Assembly (NCBI RefSeq): GCF_014652575.1
Contig: NZ_BMZB01000001.1
Location: 248,001 to 312,000, forward strand
DNA: 64,000 nucleotides
Direction: 5' to 3'
Source: Asticcacaulis endophyticus
GTDB lineage: Bacteria; Pseudomonadota; Alphaproteobacteria; Caulobacterales; Caulobacteraceae
The notes beneath the pieces are model-generated. The model had not been told where the DNA came from and made no database searches. It was given only the letters and a program-made list of their open reading frames with translations. Shown in pieces: positions 42,199 to 52,201 of this stretch. The first letter of the stretch is position 1. Each line of letters opens with the position of its first letter. Made by a program: the position numbers and the translations under genes.

Positions 42199-42852
42199 TT
42201 ATTTCAAAGCATTCCGACGTCTATCCCGTACAATTTCAAAAGTCTTGAAGGCGGGCCTAACTTTAAATGTATCCACTGCTTCCTTGGAGCTTCCCAGAAC
42301 CTCTTGAATTTGCCATTGGGATAAAGTCGATTCACACCCAACTATTACCTCTTTTAAGGTCAAATCTTCACCAAAATGCTGAAAGCATAATTTTGTAACG
42401 GCATCTCGGTAAGTCTTTGAACAAATTAAACGATACTCGGCCTCATATGCCCAAGCTTCGAATTTATAGAAAAACGAATTTGTAACTTGACGATTGGTAA
42501 GTTCGGATAAGCTATTGGCTCCGAGAGTATCGGGAGTAAGGCGCTTCGCTACATATTCCACTTTCTCGGCTTTACAATGCACGTCGAAACCAAGGCATAA
42601 GCCCTTGTGTTTATCAGCGTAGTGGCTCCACATTAACGGGTGCTTCCAGCTTTTTGATAGGCAGACAATACCTGTCTCGCTATCTATTGCTTTTTTGATT
42701 TCTTTCGTTTTTTTACGTGCAAACGGGTCTGATAGTTCTAAGCCAAGAAACTCAAATGGATCATTTAATTTCCCAACTTCAGCAATTTTTAGGCGCTGAT
42801 CTCTAATTGCCGCTAATCCGTGCTCGGCAGTTGTAAAGTAATAAAGCCGCAT
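42199..42852 (-). CDS. DUF2971-like protein
   Basis: 217 aa, similar to the DUF2971 family: N-terminal LYYFTTAEHGLAAIRDQRLK, LNDPFEF, then GIVCLSKSWKHPLMWSHYAD and HKGLCLGFD. The family function is unknown; members are often scattered in accessory regions. Codon use and base composition are visibly AT-richer than the neighbouring paoC and cysNC, suggesting acquisition. It is transcribed leftward and starts just beyond the cysNC terminator, so it should have its own promoter or rely on readthrough. Confidence 0.75.
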   Translation of the reverse strand: MRLYYFTTAEHGLAAIRDQRLKIAEVGKLNDPFEFLGLELSDPFARKKTKEIKKAIDSETGIVCLSKSWKHPLMWSHYADKHKGLCLGFDVHCKAEKVEYVAKRLTPDTLGANSLSELTNRQVTNSFFYKFEAWAYEAEYRLICSKTYRDAVTKLCFQHFGEDLTLKEVIVGCESTLSQWQIQEVLGSSKEAVDTFKVRPAFKTFEIVRDRRRNALK

Positions 42853-42865
42853 AGATTCTGCCCAA

Positions 42866-42897
42866 CAAAAAGCCCTGCACCATATAGTGCAGGGCTT
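42866..42897 (-). terminator. Rho-independent terminator of cysNC
   Basis: Perfect 11-bp stem AAGCCCTGCAC (42870-42880) and GTGCAGGGCTT (42887-42897) with loop CATATA. Read leftward it ends in TTTTTG. It closes the cysQ-cysD-cysNC operon. Confidence 0.92.
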
Positions 42898-42954
42898 ATC
42901 ATTTCAGATTCCTGTGAAAAGTATACTGAGCGTCAGCGAAGGACTTTTTACAGA

Positions 42955-44877
42955 TTAGATCGACCAATCCCCGTCGTACATGCTGAACAGATCCGACGCG
43001 CGCAGGCGCTCGATGATCTGACCCGCGGCTTCGGCGGCAGTCATGCGCTCGGTCTTTACGACGATTTCGGCATTGGTTGGCGCTTCGTAAGGGCTGTCGA
43101 GGCCGGTGAAGTTCTTGATCTCCCCTTTGAGCGCCTTGGCATAGAGGCCCTTGGGGTCGCGGTTGATGCAGTCCTCAATCGGGGTATCGATGAACACCTC
43201 AAAGAACTCACCATCCTCAAACAGGTCACGCACCATCTGGCGATCCGAGGCGAACGGCGAGATGAAGGAGCACAATACAACCGTGCCCGCATCGACGAAC
43301 AGTTTGGCGACCTCACCGACGCGGCGGATATTTTCCACCCGGTCAGCATCGGTAAAGCCGAGGTCTTTGTTGAGGCCGTGACGGATATTGTCCCCGTCCA
43401 GCATCATGGTGCGGATGCCGCGGGCGTGTAGTTCAGACACCACCAGATTGGCGATGGTCGATTTGCCCGACCCCGACAGGCCGGTCAGCCACAGGGCCGC
43501 CGATTTATGGCCGTTCAGTTCCTGACGCGCTGCCTTACCAACCGTCAGTTCCTGACGGTGGACATGGGTGGCGCGGTTAAGCCCCTGGGTGATCATGCCC
43601 GCGCCCGCCGTCGCATTGGTGAAGCGGTCGATCAGGATGAATGAGCCGGTATGGCGGTTAAGCTCATAGGCATCAAAGGCGGTTTGCGACGACAGGCGGA
43701 CATGGCACAGGCCGATCTCATTGAGATCGAGTTTGTGCGCACCTTCGTGTTCCAGGGTGTTGATATTGATCTTGTGCTCAATACGGGTGACACGGGCCGG
43801 GATATAGTTGTGGCCGAGCTTGATCAGATAGGGCCGGTCGACCTGCAAGGCTTCGTCCGTCATCCACAGGATATGGGCGGCAAAGCTGTCGGAGACTTCG
43901 GGGCGACCTTGCGGATGTGCAAAGGTATCGCCGCGCGCCACGTCGATTTCATCGTTAAGCACCAGAGTCACCGCCGTACCGGCGCGGGCTTCGCTTAAGT
44001 CACCATCAGCGGTTACGATGCGTTTCAGCACTGAGGATTTACCCGATCCGGCGACCACCAGCTCATCGCCGGGCTTGATCACGCCCGAATGGATGGTGCC
44101 GGAAAAGCCGCGGAAATCGAGGTTGGGGCGATTAACCCACTGTACGCCCATGCGGAAGGGTTTTTGGGCATCCACGCTTTCGACATCGACAGCTTCGAGA
44201 TGCTCCAGCAGGCATGGTCCGTCATACCAGGGCATGAGGCCTGAGCGTGTGATCATGTTCTCACCAAAGCGCGCCGACAGCGGAATGGCCTGCACTGACG
44301 TGAACCCAAGTTGGTCGGCAAACTCACGGTAAGCGGTCAGGATTTCTTCGAACCGCGCCTGATCATAATCGACCAGATCGATCTTGTTGACCGCCACGAC
44401 CACATGCTTGATGCCCAGCATAGAGGCGATGAACGAATGGCGGCGGGTCTGCGGCAGCACGCCTTTGCGGGCGTCGATCAAAATGATGGCCAGGTCCGCA
44501 TTGGACGCGCCGGTGGCCATATTGCGGGTATATTGCTCATGGCCCGGCGTGTCAGCAACGATGAACGAACGCTTAGGCGTCGAAAAAAAACGGTAAGCGA
44601 CGTCGATAGTGATGCCCTGCTGACGCTCGGCCTCAAGGCCATCGACCAGAAGTGCGAAGTCGATATCTTCGCCGGTTGTGCCGTGTTTTTTGGAGTCGCG
44701 CTCCAGCGACTGAAGCTGGTCATCAAAGATCAACTTGGTGTCGTACAGCAAGCGCCCGATCAGGGTCGATTTACCGTCATCAACGGAACCGCAGGTCAAA
44801 AAGCGCAGCAGGCTTTTCTCAAGCGTGGCCGTCTTAGGTGCGGCATCGGCGGTCAGGGTGGCGGTCTCAAGCGACAT
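42955..44877 (-). CDS. cysNC: Bifunctional sulfate adenylyltransferase large subunit / adenylylsulfate kinase
   Basis: 640 aa fusion. The N-terminal ~430 residues are the GTPase CysN: G1 CGSVDDGKSTLIGRLLYD, G3 DTPGHEQYTRNMATGAS, G4 NKIDLVD, then EF-Tu-like beta domains (FRGFSGTIHSG). From about 440 on is APS kinase CysC: ALWLTGLSGSGKSTIANLV, LDGDNIRHGLNKDLGF, VLCSFISPF. Together with CysD it makes adenylylsulfate from sulfate and ATP, coupled to GTP hydrolysis, then phosphorylates it to PAPS. Fusions like this are common in alphaproteobacteria. Followed by a clear terminator. Confidence 0.96.
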   Translation of the reverse strand: MSLETATLTADAAPKTATLEKSLLRFLTCGSVDDGKSTLIGRLLYDTKLIFDDQLQSLERDSKKHGTTGEDIDFALLVDGLEAERQQGITIDVAYRFFSTPKRSFIVADTPGHEQYTRNMATGASNADLAIILIDARKGVLPQTRRHSFIASMLGIKHVVVAVNKIDLVDYDQARFEEILTAYREFADQLGFTSVQAIPLSARFGENMITRSGLMPWYDGPCLLEHLEAVDVESVDAQKPFRMGVQWVNRPNLDFRGFSGTIHSGVIKPGDELVVAGSGKSSVLKRIVTADGDLSEARAGTAVTLVLNDEIDVARGDTFAHPQGRPEVSDSFAAHILWMTDEALQVDRPYLIKLGHNYIPARVTRIEHKININTLEHEGAHKLDLNEIGLCHVRLSSQTAFDAYELNRHTGSFILIDRFTNATAGAGMITQGLNRATHVHRQELTVGKAARQELNGHKSAALWLTGLSGSGKSTIANLVVSELHARGIRTMMLDGDNIRHGLNKDLGFTDADRVENIRRVGEVAKLFVDAGTVVLCSFISPFASDRQMVRDLFEDGEFFEVFIDTPIEDCINRDPKGLYAKALKGEIKNFTGLDSPYEAPTNAEIVVKTERMTAAEAAGQIIERLRASDLFSMYDGDWSI

Positions 44878-44950
44878 CTAAAATTCCATACATTCAGCTA
44901 AAGGTATCGAGCCAGACAAAAGTACCCGCAGGGCAACTTTTGTCTGAGGC

Positions 44951-45871
44951 CTAGAAATACCCTTCTTTTTTCTTCTTTTCCATCGAGGCGGACTCGTCGG
45001 AATCAATCAGGCGACCCTGACGCTCGGACGACCGCGAGGCTCGCATTTCGGCAATGATATCATCCAGCGTATCGGCCTCGGATTCCACGGCGGCACTGAG
45101 CGGATAGCAGCCGAGCGAGCGGAAACGGATATTGCGGATTTCGACCTCTTCGCCGGGATTGAGCGGCATGCGCTCATCGTCGCGCATGATCAGCATACCG
45201 CTGCGCTTAACCACCGGACGCGGCGCCGACAGGTAGAGCGGCACAATCGGGATGTTCTCGGCGCGGGTGTATTCCCAGATATCAAGCTCGGTCCAGTTGG
45301 AAAGCGGAAAGACGCGGATCGTCTCGCCCTTATTGATGCGGGTATTATAGTGGTTCCATAGTTCCGGGCGCTGATTGCGCGGGTCCCAGACGTGGCCGGC
45401 AGAACGGAACGAAAAGATACGCTCCTTAGCACGCGACTTTTCCTCATCGCGGCGGGCACCCCCAAAAGCGGCATCAAAACCGTAAAGATCGAGCGCTCTT
45501 TTGAGCGCTTCGGTCTTCATGATCTGGGTGTGCAGGGAGGAACCGGAATCAATCGGATTGATGTTGCGCTCAACGCCTTCGGGGTTGGTATAGACCAGAA
45601 GTTTCACGCCGTATTTTTCCGCGATCATGTCGCGGTGGCGGATCATGTCGGCAAACTTCCAGCGCGTATCGACGTGCAGCAGCGGGAACGGCAGCTTGGA
45701 CGGATAAAACGCCTTCATCGCCAGGTGCAGCATGACGCCGGAATCTTTACCGATCGAATAGAGCATGACCGGGTTCTCGAACGAGGCCGCGACTTCACGC
45801 ATGATCTCGATCGACTCGGCCTCTAACCGCTTGAGGTGATCTGACACAGGGTAGGTAATAATGTTGCTCAT
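44951..45871 (-). CDS. cysD: Sulfate adenylyltransferase subunit 2
   Basis: 306 aa, family length. ATP pyrophosphatase-type fold with PP-loop [19 protein letters not shown]. Further conserved segments are [34 protein letters not shown] and [14 protein letters not shown]. It catalyses formation of adenylylsulfate, with CysN supplying GTP-driven energy. The start is 3 nt after the cysQ stop, and 73 nt separate it from cysNC. Confidence 0.96.
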   Translation of the reverse strand: MSNIITYPVSDHLKRLEAESIEIMREVAASFENPVMLYSIGKDSGVMLHLAMKAFYPSKLPFPLLHVDTRWKFADMIRHRDMIAEKYGVKLLVYTNPEGVERNINPIDSGSSLHTQIMKTEALKRALDLYGFDAAFGGARRDEEKSRAKERIFSFRSAGHVWDPRNQRPELWNHYNTRINKGETIRVFPLSNWTELDIWEYTRAENIPIVPLYLSAPRPVVKRSGMLIMRDDERMPLNPGEEVEIRNIRFRSLGCYPLSAAVESEADTLDDIIAEMRASRSSERQGRLIDSDESASMEKKKKEGYF

Positions 45872-45874
45872 GAT

Positions 45875-46705
45875 TCAGTTCGGCACTTTGAAGGCGACGT
45901 CGCCTTGCGCGAAAAATTCAGGGTTAAAAAAGCGGGGCTTGGCATAGATGAGCGGCGCACCGTCGCGGGACAATACCTTGCCGCCCGCCGCCGTCAGAAT
46001 GGCGTCACCGGCGGCGGTATCCCATTCCATCGTCGGCCCAAGGCGGGGATATAGATCGGCCTGCCCTTCGGCCACCAGACAGAACTTCAGCGATGAGCCA
46101 ATGGCGACCCGCTCAGCCACACCATAAAGATCAAGATAGGCTTCGGTTTCCGGCGAATTGTGTGACAGGGAACAGACCGCTGCCAGAGCGTCTGGGGCTT
46201 TACGGACAGTAAGAGCCTTGAAATTGGCAAAACTAATGTCGCCGCTCAGACCTTCAGTTTCTAGCACATGTGCTTTGCCGCTGACCACATCACCGATATA
46301 GAGCGCTTTGCGCACCGGCGCATAGATGATGCCATAGGTCGGGCGCTGCTGTTCGATAAGGGCGATATTGACGGTGAAATCCGGGCGGCGATTGATGAAC
46401 TCTTTGGTGCCATCGAGGGGGTCAACCAGAAAGAACGGCCCTGTCTCACCTTCGGGGGCATTGTGACTGTCGGCGTCCTCTTCGGACACAACCGGAATAT
46501 GGCCAAAATCGCGGGCCAATCCGTCAGCAATGACCGCATGAGAGGCCAGATCGGCCTGGGTCAGCGGGCTTTGGTCGCCCTTGATCTGGACATCGAACTC
46601 GCCTTCATAGACGCGCATGATCTCAGCCCCGGCATCTATCGCCAGTTGGCCAAGCCTGAGCAGGTCAGACTCGCTCAAAATCGTGGTGGCAAGGTCAGTC
46701 GTCAC
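45875..46705 (-). CDS. cysQ: 3'(2'),5'-bisphosphate nucleotidase
   Basis: 276 aa starting at a GTG (46703-46705). Inositol-monophosphatase fold with metal sites in SEEDADS, the signature DPLDGTKEFINRRPDFTVNI and the C-terminal MEWDTAAGDAIL. It removes the 3' phosphate of PAP, the by-product of PAPS use, which otherwise inhibits sulfur metabolism. First gene of the leftward sulfate-activation operon, a fitting place for a PAP-clearing enzyme. Confidence 0.93.
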   Translation of the reverse strand: MTTDLATTILSESDLLRLGQLAIDAGAEIMRVYEGEFDVQIKGDQSPLTQADLASHAVIADGLARDFGHIPVVSEEDADSHNAPEGETGPFFLVDPLDGTKEFINRRPDFTVNIALIEQQRPTYGIIYAPVRKALYIGDVVSGKAHVLETEGLSGDISFANFKALTVRKAPDALAAVCSLSHNSPETEAYLDLYGVAERVAIGSSLKFCLVAEGQADLYPRLGPTMEWDTAAGDAILTAAGGKVLSRDGAPLIYAKPRFFNPEFFAQGDVAFKVPN

Positions 46706-46860
46706 AATCCGGTCTCGTTTTTACAAGGCGCACCTGTAACGCGCACCCGATCAAGTGTCGCGTAAAAAGCATTTCTGCACGCCGCAAAAAAGCGATATAT
46801 CGTGACCTGACAGCTAAGCTTTGCTAATCAGGCAGTACAGAAAAAGGCCAGGGGCGGATC

Positions 46861-47622
46861 ATGGATAATTACAGACGCGAACTGCTTTTGGGTCTTATGG
46901 CGATGGGCCTGACCACAACCCACGCCACGGCGCAAACTCAGGATGAGCTTGAAAACGCGCTCAAGGCCGCCATCGGCAAGACTTCCAAAAAAACCTCGTC
47001 GACCGGCCTGCCAGTGGGTGTCACCAAGACCACCGCCGACAAGGGTATCCGCGAGGCCTTATCACTTGGTGCGGTCGCGGCTGTCACCCGCGTCGGCCGC
47101 GATGACGGTTACTGGGGCGATGATTTGGTCCGCATCCCCCTGCCCAAAACCATTGCCAAGGTTCAGAAAACCCTGAAACCGCTGGGGATGTCCGGCGCGC
47201 TCGATGAAGTGCATGAAAAGGTCAATCACGCCGCCGAAGTCGCCGCTCCCGTCGCCAAAGACCTGTTTCTGGATGCGATCAAATCGATCACGCTTACCGA
47301 TGTGGTCAGCATTGTGCGCGGCGGGCCAACGTCGGGCACGCAGTATCTTCAGAAATCGACGACCCCGCGTCTGATCACCCTGTTCACGCCACCGATGGGC
47401 GAGGCCCTGCAATCGACAGGGGCCGTGCAATCATTAGATCAGGCCATAGAGCGCAACGGCCTTGGGGCCTACATCAAGAAAGACCCCAAGACTTACCTGA
47501 GCGAATATGCGGTGGGTAAGGCGCTGGACGGCCTGTTCTACTACGTCGGCAACGAAGAACGCGCCATCCGCACCAATCCGGCCAGCCGAACTACGGATTT
47601 GTTGAAAGCCGTGTTTGGCTAA
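46861..47622 (+). CDS. DUF4197 domain protein, exported
   Basis: 253 aa with a short signal (LLLGLMAMGLTTTHATAQ). The DUF4197 domain fills the rest: GIREALSLGAVAAVTRVGRDDGYWG, IPLPKTIAKVQKTLKPLGMS, FLDAIKSITLTDVVSIVRGG and a C-terminal GKALDGLFYYVGNEERAIR. The family is widespread in Proteobacteria and of unknown function, probably periplasmic. The ATG follows GGGGCGG. It stands alone between divergent cysQ and the convergent chemoreceptor. Confidence 0.87.
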   Translation: MDNYRRELLLGLMAMGLTTTHATAQTQDELENALKAAIGKTSKKTSSTGLPVGVTKTTADKGIREALSLGAVAAVTRVGRDDGYWGDDLVRIPLPKTIAKVQKTLKPLGMSGALDEVHEKVNHAAEVAAPVAKDLFLDAIKSITLTDVVSIVRGGPTSGTQYLQKSTTPRLITLFTPPMGEALQSTGAVQSLDQAIERNGLGAYIKKDPKTYLSEYAVGKALDGLFYYVGNEERAIRTNPASRTTDLLKAVFG

Positions 47623-47639
47623 AGCGAGTTTACAAAGCT

Positions 47640-49124
47640 TTACGCCGCCAGCACTTCGACATTCTTTTTGACCTGTTCTGACGCCAGAGTGACCTGACGG
47701 AAGCTGTGGTCGATGCGTATCAGACTATCTTCGATACGGTGAATGGCATCGACCGCCGACTGCATATTGCCGGAGATTTCGCCGGTGGCGGCATTTTGTT
47801 GCTCAATCGCGCCCGCGACGCTGGTGACGCTTTCCATCACAATCGTCATGGCGCCTGAGATCTCACCCAGCGCATTCACTACATCGGCGGTGACCGTCTG
47901 CATGCGGGTGATTTCTTCGGAAATGGTCTGGGTTGAACGCGCCGCCTGATTGGCCAGCGACTTAACTTCGGACGCCACCACCGCAAAGCCGCGGCCGGCC
48001 TCACCAGCGCGCGCGGACTCGATCGTGGCATTGAGCGCCAGCAGATTAATCTGACCGGCTATATCCTGAATGAGCGTCACAATGCCGGTCATGGCCGACG
48101 CCGACGCATCCAGGTTTTTGGCAAAGGCGCTGGCGTTCTCGGCGTGCTTGAAGATACCTTCAACATTGTCGCGCGTGACCACCATGCTGGCCGAAATATC
48201 GCGCACGCTCTGGCTCAGTTCTTCGGTCGCGGCCGCCACCGAATTGATGATGCCGCTGGTGTCAGACGATGCCCCGGCGACATTGGACGCCATACCGGCG
48301 GCCTCGGTGATTTCGCCAATTACCCCGCCCAGATCGTCATTGATATCGCGGCTTAAGGCATCGTTGCGCAGACGACGCAGAACCGCCGCGGTGCGGTCAG
48401 TCGCGAATTTGACGACCTTTACGACCGCGCCCGTCTCATCGAAAATCGGATTGTAGGACGCCTGAATATAGACTTCGCGCCCGCCCTTACCCAGGCGCTT
48501 ATATTCTGCCGCCTGAAATTGACCCGACGCCAGATCGCGCCAGAAGGCCTTATAGTCTTCGGTCGCGGCATAGGCGGGATCGCAGAACATGCGGTGATGA
48601 CGGCCTTTAATTTCGCTCAAATCATAGCCCAGAACTGTCAGAAAATTCTCATTGGCAGTTAGAATCTCACCCGTCGGGGTAAACTCAATCACCGCCTGCG
48701 CCCGGTCAATCGCTTTGATCTTGCCCTGAAAATCATCATTGCGGGATTTAATCGCGGTGATGTCGGTTGCGAACTTGATGACCTTGGTGACGCGTCCGGA
48801 TTTGTCGCGGATCGGGTTATAGGTGGCCTGTATCCAGGCGATCTTGCCGCCCTTGCCTAGCCGCTTGAATTCATCGCTCTTGAAATGGCCCTGGGCCAGA
48901 TCGCGCCAGAACGATTTATAATCTGCGCTGGCGGCATATTCGGGTATGCAAAACAGGCTATGGTGCTTGCCCTCAATCTCACTTAAGGCGTAGCCCATCA
49001 GGTCGCAAAAATTGGCATTGGCTGTAAGGATATTGCCCGTCGGGGTAAATTCAATAACCGCCTGCGACAGGCTGAGGGCATCCATGATCGAGCGATAATC
49101 GGCGGACTGAGCGGCAAAAAACAT
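47640..49124 (-). CDS. Soluble methyl-accepting chemotaxis protein with two PAS domains
   Basis: 494 aa without any membrane segment. Two closely similar PAS domains occupy about 10-125 and 132-245; both contain the phrase AVIEFTPTG and end in [12 protein letters not shown] or [12 protein letters not shown]. The MCP signalling domain follows, with hairpin tip region [20 protein letters not shown] and [17 protein letters not shown], and adaptation helices. The PAS repeats may bind a cofactor such as FAD or haem and sense redox or oxygen; this is family knowledge, not shown here. It would couple to CheA/CheW in a cytoplasmic or polar array. AGGTG ribosome site. Confidence 0.92.
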   Translation of the reverse strand: MFFAAQSADYRSIMDALSLSQAVIEFTPTGNILTANANFCDLMGYALSEIEGKHHSLFCIPEYAASADYKSFWRDLAQGHFKSDEFKRLGKGGKIAWIQATYNPIRDKSGRVTKVIKFATDITAIKSRNDDFQGKIKAIDRAQAVIEFTPTGEILTANENFLTVLGYDLSEIKGRHHRMFCDPAYAATEDYKAFWRDLASGQFQAAEYKRLGKGGREVYIQASYNPIFDETGAVVKVVKFATDRTAAVLRRLRNDALSRDINDDLGGVIGEITEAAGMASNVAGASSDTSGIINSVAAATEELSQSVRDISASMVVTRDNVEGIFKHAENASAFAKNLDASASAMTGIVTLIQDIAGQINLLALNATIESARAGEAGRGFAVVASEVKSLANQAARSTQTISEEITRMQTVTADVVNALGEISGAMTIVMESVTSVAGAIEQQNAATGEISGNMQSAVDAIHRIEDSLIRIDHSFRQVTLASEQVKKNVEVLAA

Positions 49125-49265
49125 GAGGGCACCTGAAAATGTGGGGGGAGTTTTTTACGCAACTACCCTCAGTTAGTTTCACAGTACGGTTAACCAGCCC
49201 TTAAATAAGCACCATTCGTATACCATTTCTTGCAGAACTAACGCTCTATTACATAAGGGTTACAA

Positions 49266-50039
49266 TCAGGCCGCGTCTTTCAGACTGTCCATGTCGCTGC
49301 GCGCGATCGAGGTGGCATAAAGCACAACCTTGGTCACCGCCCCCGCATCATCCAGCACTGGATTATAACTGGCGCTCAGGGCGATATGGCGGCCATCCTT
49401 ACCGTAACGGACACATTCGCCGTGGCGGGCTTGCCCTTTGGCCAGCCCGTCCCAAAAGTCCGAATATTCGCTACTCAATCCCCGATCATATTCGCACAGC
49501 TTGCGGTGGGGGCGGCCCAGCAGCTCATTCAGGCTGTAGCCGGTGAGTTGGAGAAAGCTGTCATTGGCAAACAGTATTTGCCCGCGGGCGCAAAATTCGA
49601 CCACAGCATGGGTATCTGACAGGGCTTTCAGCAGGTTACGACTGGCCAGTTCTTTTTGCTTTATGGCCGTAATATCGCACCCAGCCAGAATGACGCGCTC
49701 CATCTTACCCATCGAGGCCCTGACCGGCAGGAGACAGGCCTGCATCCAGCGGGCGCTGCCATCACGCGCCTGCAGTTTCAGCGTTTCCTGAAGGGTTTCA
49801 CCGCCCGACACCCGGCGCCAGATATCTTCGGCGCGGCCATCATCGATGGTCGCCGGATCACAGATGACCGTATAGGGCTTGCCGCTCAGCTCATTCAGGC
49901 GATGGCCCAGCAGGGTGAGAAAGTCAGTATTGGCCGATACGATCGTGCCCTTGATGTCAAATTCCATCATAGGGATGGCATCGTAAAGCGCCTGGCCCAG
50001 AACCTGTTCGCGGGTCGAAAACAAGGATGTTAACATCAT
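49266..50039 (-). CDS. Tandem PAS protein without output domain
   Basis: 257 aa from the ATG at 50039 (AGGTGA eight bases upstream). Two PAS domains: about 20-125 (MEFDIKGTIVSANTDFLTLLG, VICDPAT) and 140-245 (VVEFCARGQILFANDSFLQLTG, HRKLCEYDRG, VTKVVLYATSIARSD). They match the PAS pair of the adjacent chemoreceptor in order and wording, but the protein stops where the signalling domain would begin. The 141 nt up to the chemoreceptor are not coding, so this is not a frameshift. Possibly a degenerate paralogue, or a regulator that pairs with the receptor's PAS domains. Confidence 0.85.
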   Translation of the reverse strand: MMLTSLFSTREQVLGQALYDAIPMMEFDIKGTIVSANTDFLTLLGHRLNELSGKPYTVICDPATIDDGRAEDIWRRVSGGETLQETLKLQARDGSARWMQACLLPVRASMGKMERVILAGCDITAIKQKELASRNLLKALSDTHAVVEFCARGQILFANDSFLQLTGYSLNELLGRPHRKLCEYDRGLSSEYSDFWDGLAKGQARHGECVRYGKDGRHIALSASYNPVLDDAGAVTKVVLYATSIARSDMDSLKDAA

Positions 50040-50139
50040 ACGCACACTCACCTGACATAGGGGTTGGCGTACAAATTACGGTGGAAACCTGAATCGCGAC
50101 CTAAAACCTATACTGAACCACAGGTTAACTACGATTAAT

Positions 50140-51780
50140 CTATGGGCGCGCCACCGCCGTTTTGTCGCGGGCCGCCTTGAACTCGGATGTTTCGCGCCAT
50201 TGCGGCCAGACGGTCGAATTGGCCAGTTTCGCCCCTAACTGGTAATAGAGCGCCACATCTTCGGCCAGACCCGACAGATCCCAGTCCGCCGACCATTCGT
50301 CATTGGCCTGATGATAACGGTTTTTGCGGTAGTCCTCATCAAAGGCCCGGCCCGCCGTCACCCCACCCTCAACCATATCCAGACCTGATGCCGCATAAAG
50401 TACCGGCACGCCACGTTTTGCCAGCGGGAAGTGATCCGAGCGGAAGAAGTAACCGGCTTCCGGTGTTTCATCCGGGGTCAGCACCCGATCTTGCGCCGCC
50501 GCCAGAGTTTTCAGATCGTCCTCCAGCGACGACTGGCCGGAGCCGACCACTTCGACATTGCGTGTGCGGCCTGAGACATTGAGCGCGTCCATATTGATGC
50601 CGCCCACCGTCTTGGCCAGCGGATAGATCGGGTTAGAAGCGTAATATTCCGAACCCAGCAAACCGCTTTCTTCGGCGGTGACGGCGATGAAGGCGACCGT
50701 GCGGTCAGGTATTTTGCCTGATGCCTTAAACGCGCGCGCCAGTTCGATCAGGGCGGCGACACCCGTAGCGTTATCAACCGCGCCGTTGAAGATCGCATCG
50801 CCATCGGCATCCGGCGTGCCTATGCCGATATGATCCCAGTGCGCCATGTAAAAGACGGTCTCATCAGGGCGCTTGGCGCCTTTGAGTTGACCGATAATGT
50901 TGCGGCTGACCACCTCTTCGGCGGCCACTTTGTAGCCGCCGGACAGGGTGATGCCGTCCAGCGGCACCGGCTTGAAATCCTTGGAGCGGGCCGCGATTTT
51001 GAGCGCATTGAGATCAAGCCCCGCCGCCGCAAATATCTTGGTGGCCGCGTCGGCACTGATCCACGATTCCAGCTTGGGACTGGTGACTGACGGGTCGGGC
51101 CGGACAATATCGAACTGCGCCACCGACCAGGAGTTTTTGACAGTGTTCCAGCCGTAAGAAGCGGCAGCACTGTCGTGGATGATCATGACCCCGGCGGCCC
51201 CTTTACGGGCCGCTTCCTCAAACTTATAGGTCCAGCGCCCGTAATAGGTCATGGCCTTACCGTTAAAGGTCCGCGACTCTGGCTGATAGAAATCAGGGTC
51301 GTTGATCAGAACCACAATGATTTTACCCTTGACATCAACGTCCTTGAAATCATCCCAACCGCGTTCAGGCGCGGTCACGCCGTAACCGGCAAAGACCAGC
51401 GGTGCATCAGTAAAACTGACCGCGCCCAGCGCTCCGCGTGTCGAGGCGGTGATATCTTCGCCCTGCACCAGCGGCATAGGCTGCCCCTTGAGGTTGAGGC
51501 TTAAGCTCGGATCGCTGACCTGAAACTTGCGTAGTTTTACGGTCTGCGTCCAGCCGCCGTTTTCACCACCCGGCTCAAGGCCTGCATCCTTATAGGCCTT
51601 CGAAACAAACGCGACGACCTTATCCTCGGCGGGCGTTGCGACCCCGCGACCGGCAAATTCGTCAGATGACAGCACTTTCACGTCATCAGAAATGCGCGCA
51701 CCGCTGATGACCGGCTCAGCCCCGGCGGCCGCGGCCAGCGCCATCAGACTAACAGACAGGGTAAGGATTTGAGTGCGCAT
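50140..51780 (-). CDS. M28-family metallopeptidase, secreted
   Basis: 546 aa from the ATG at 51780 with GGAG upstream. Signal peptide ILTLSVSLMALAAAAGAE. A PA-domain insertion (KGIIVVLINDPDF-like region near residues 130-230; VMIIHDSAAASYGW) interrupts the aminopeptidase fold. Two-zinc ligands are visible: His in AHWDHIGIG, bridging Asp in AVDNATGVAALIE, the Glu pair in VTAEESGLLGSEYYA, Asp in NMDALN, and His in RSDHFPLAKRGVP. It would be an aminopeptidase or dipeptidase in the periplasm. Stand-alone gene. Confidence 0.92.
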   Translation of the reverse strand: MRTQILTLSVSLMALAAAAGAEPVISGARISDDVKVLSSDEFAGRGVATPAEDKVVAFVSKAYKDAGLEPGGENGGWTQTVKLRKFQVSDPSLSLNLKGQPMPLVQGEDITASTRGALGAVSFTDAPLVFAGYGVTAPERGWDDFKDVDVKGKIIVVLINDPDFYQPESRTFNGKAMTYYGRWTYKFEEAARKGAAGVMIIHDSAAASYGWNTVKNSWSVAQFDIVRPDPSVTSPKLESWISADAATKIFAAAGLDLNALKIAARSKDFKPVPLDGITLSGGYKVAAEEVVSRNIIGQLKGAKRPDETVFYMAHWDHIGIGTPDADGDAIFNGAVDNATGVAALIELARAFKASGKIPDRTVAFIAVTAEESGLLGSEYYASNPIYPLAKTVGGINMDALNVSGRTRNVEVVGSGQSSLEDDLKTLAAAQDRVLTPDETPEAGYFFRSDHFPLAKRGVPVLYAASGLDMVEGGVTAGRAFDEDYRKNRYHQANDEWSADWDLSGLAEDVALYYQLGAKLANSTVWPQWRETSEFKAARDKTAVARP

Positions 51781-51967
51781 GGCGGGTCTCCGGGACAATG
51801 ACAACTGGTTTCAGTTGACGCTAAATCCTTAAGCCGCAATGTCAAGGCTAAGCGCGTGCACCCATGCACTTACCTCTTTTTTGCGCGCAAATTCATGACC
51901 TTACATATCAACCTTATGGGCGGCGGCGCATGGTGAGGCAACCCTAACCTTTTTTCAGGTGCGCATC

Positions 51968-52168
51968 ATGCCCGACAATCCCAAACCCACTGAACCTGTA
52001 ATCCCCTCTAAAACACAGCGCGATCATCGCGATCCGTCCGGCCTCAACGAGCCTGACTACCCAGATAACGCCGCCGACCAGATCATCCCGGACGATCTTG
52101 ACCACAAGTCCGGAGATGAGGTTTCCGGATTTGATGAGCGCAAACCCTCAGACGTCCACAAATACTAA
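51968..52168 (+). CDS. Small hydrophilic protein, 66 aa
   Basis: Starts at ATG 51968 after CAGGTG. Highly charged and proline/aspartate-rich (SKTQRDHRDPSGLNEPDYP, NAADQIIPDDLDHKSG), with no hydrophobic segment and no cysteine, probably disordered. Closed by a strong terminator, which supports it as a real transcription unit. I do not recognise a family. It is the first of several very small proteins in 52-53 kb. Confidence 0.6.
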   Translation: MPDNPKPTEPVIPSKTQRDHRDPSGLNEPDYPDNAADQIIPDDLDHKSGDEVSGFDERKPSDVHKY

Positions 52169-52196
52169 AAAACCGGCGGAACTCTCCGCCGGTTTT
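52169..52196. terminator. Rho-independent terminator, bidirectional
   Basis: Perfect 10-bp stem AACCGGCGGA (52171-52180) and TCCGCCGGTT (52185-52194) with loop ACTC, T-rich on the right and A-rich on the left. It separates two convergent small genes. Confidence 0.9.
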
Positions 52197-52201
52197 TATC
52201 T

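Noticed and set aside
49125-49265. Frameshifted remainder of a chemoreceptor signalling domain after the PAS-only gene
   Set aside because: None of the frames in this 141-nt gap reads as MCP sequence; it is non-coding and AT-rich.
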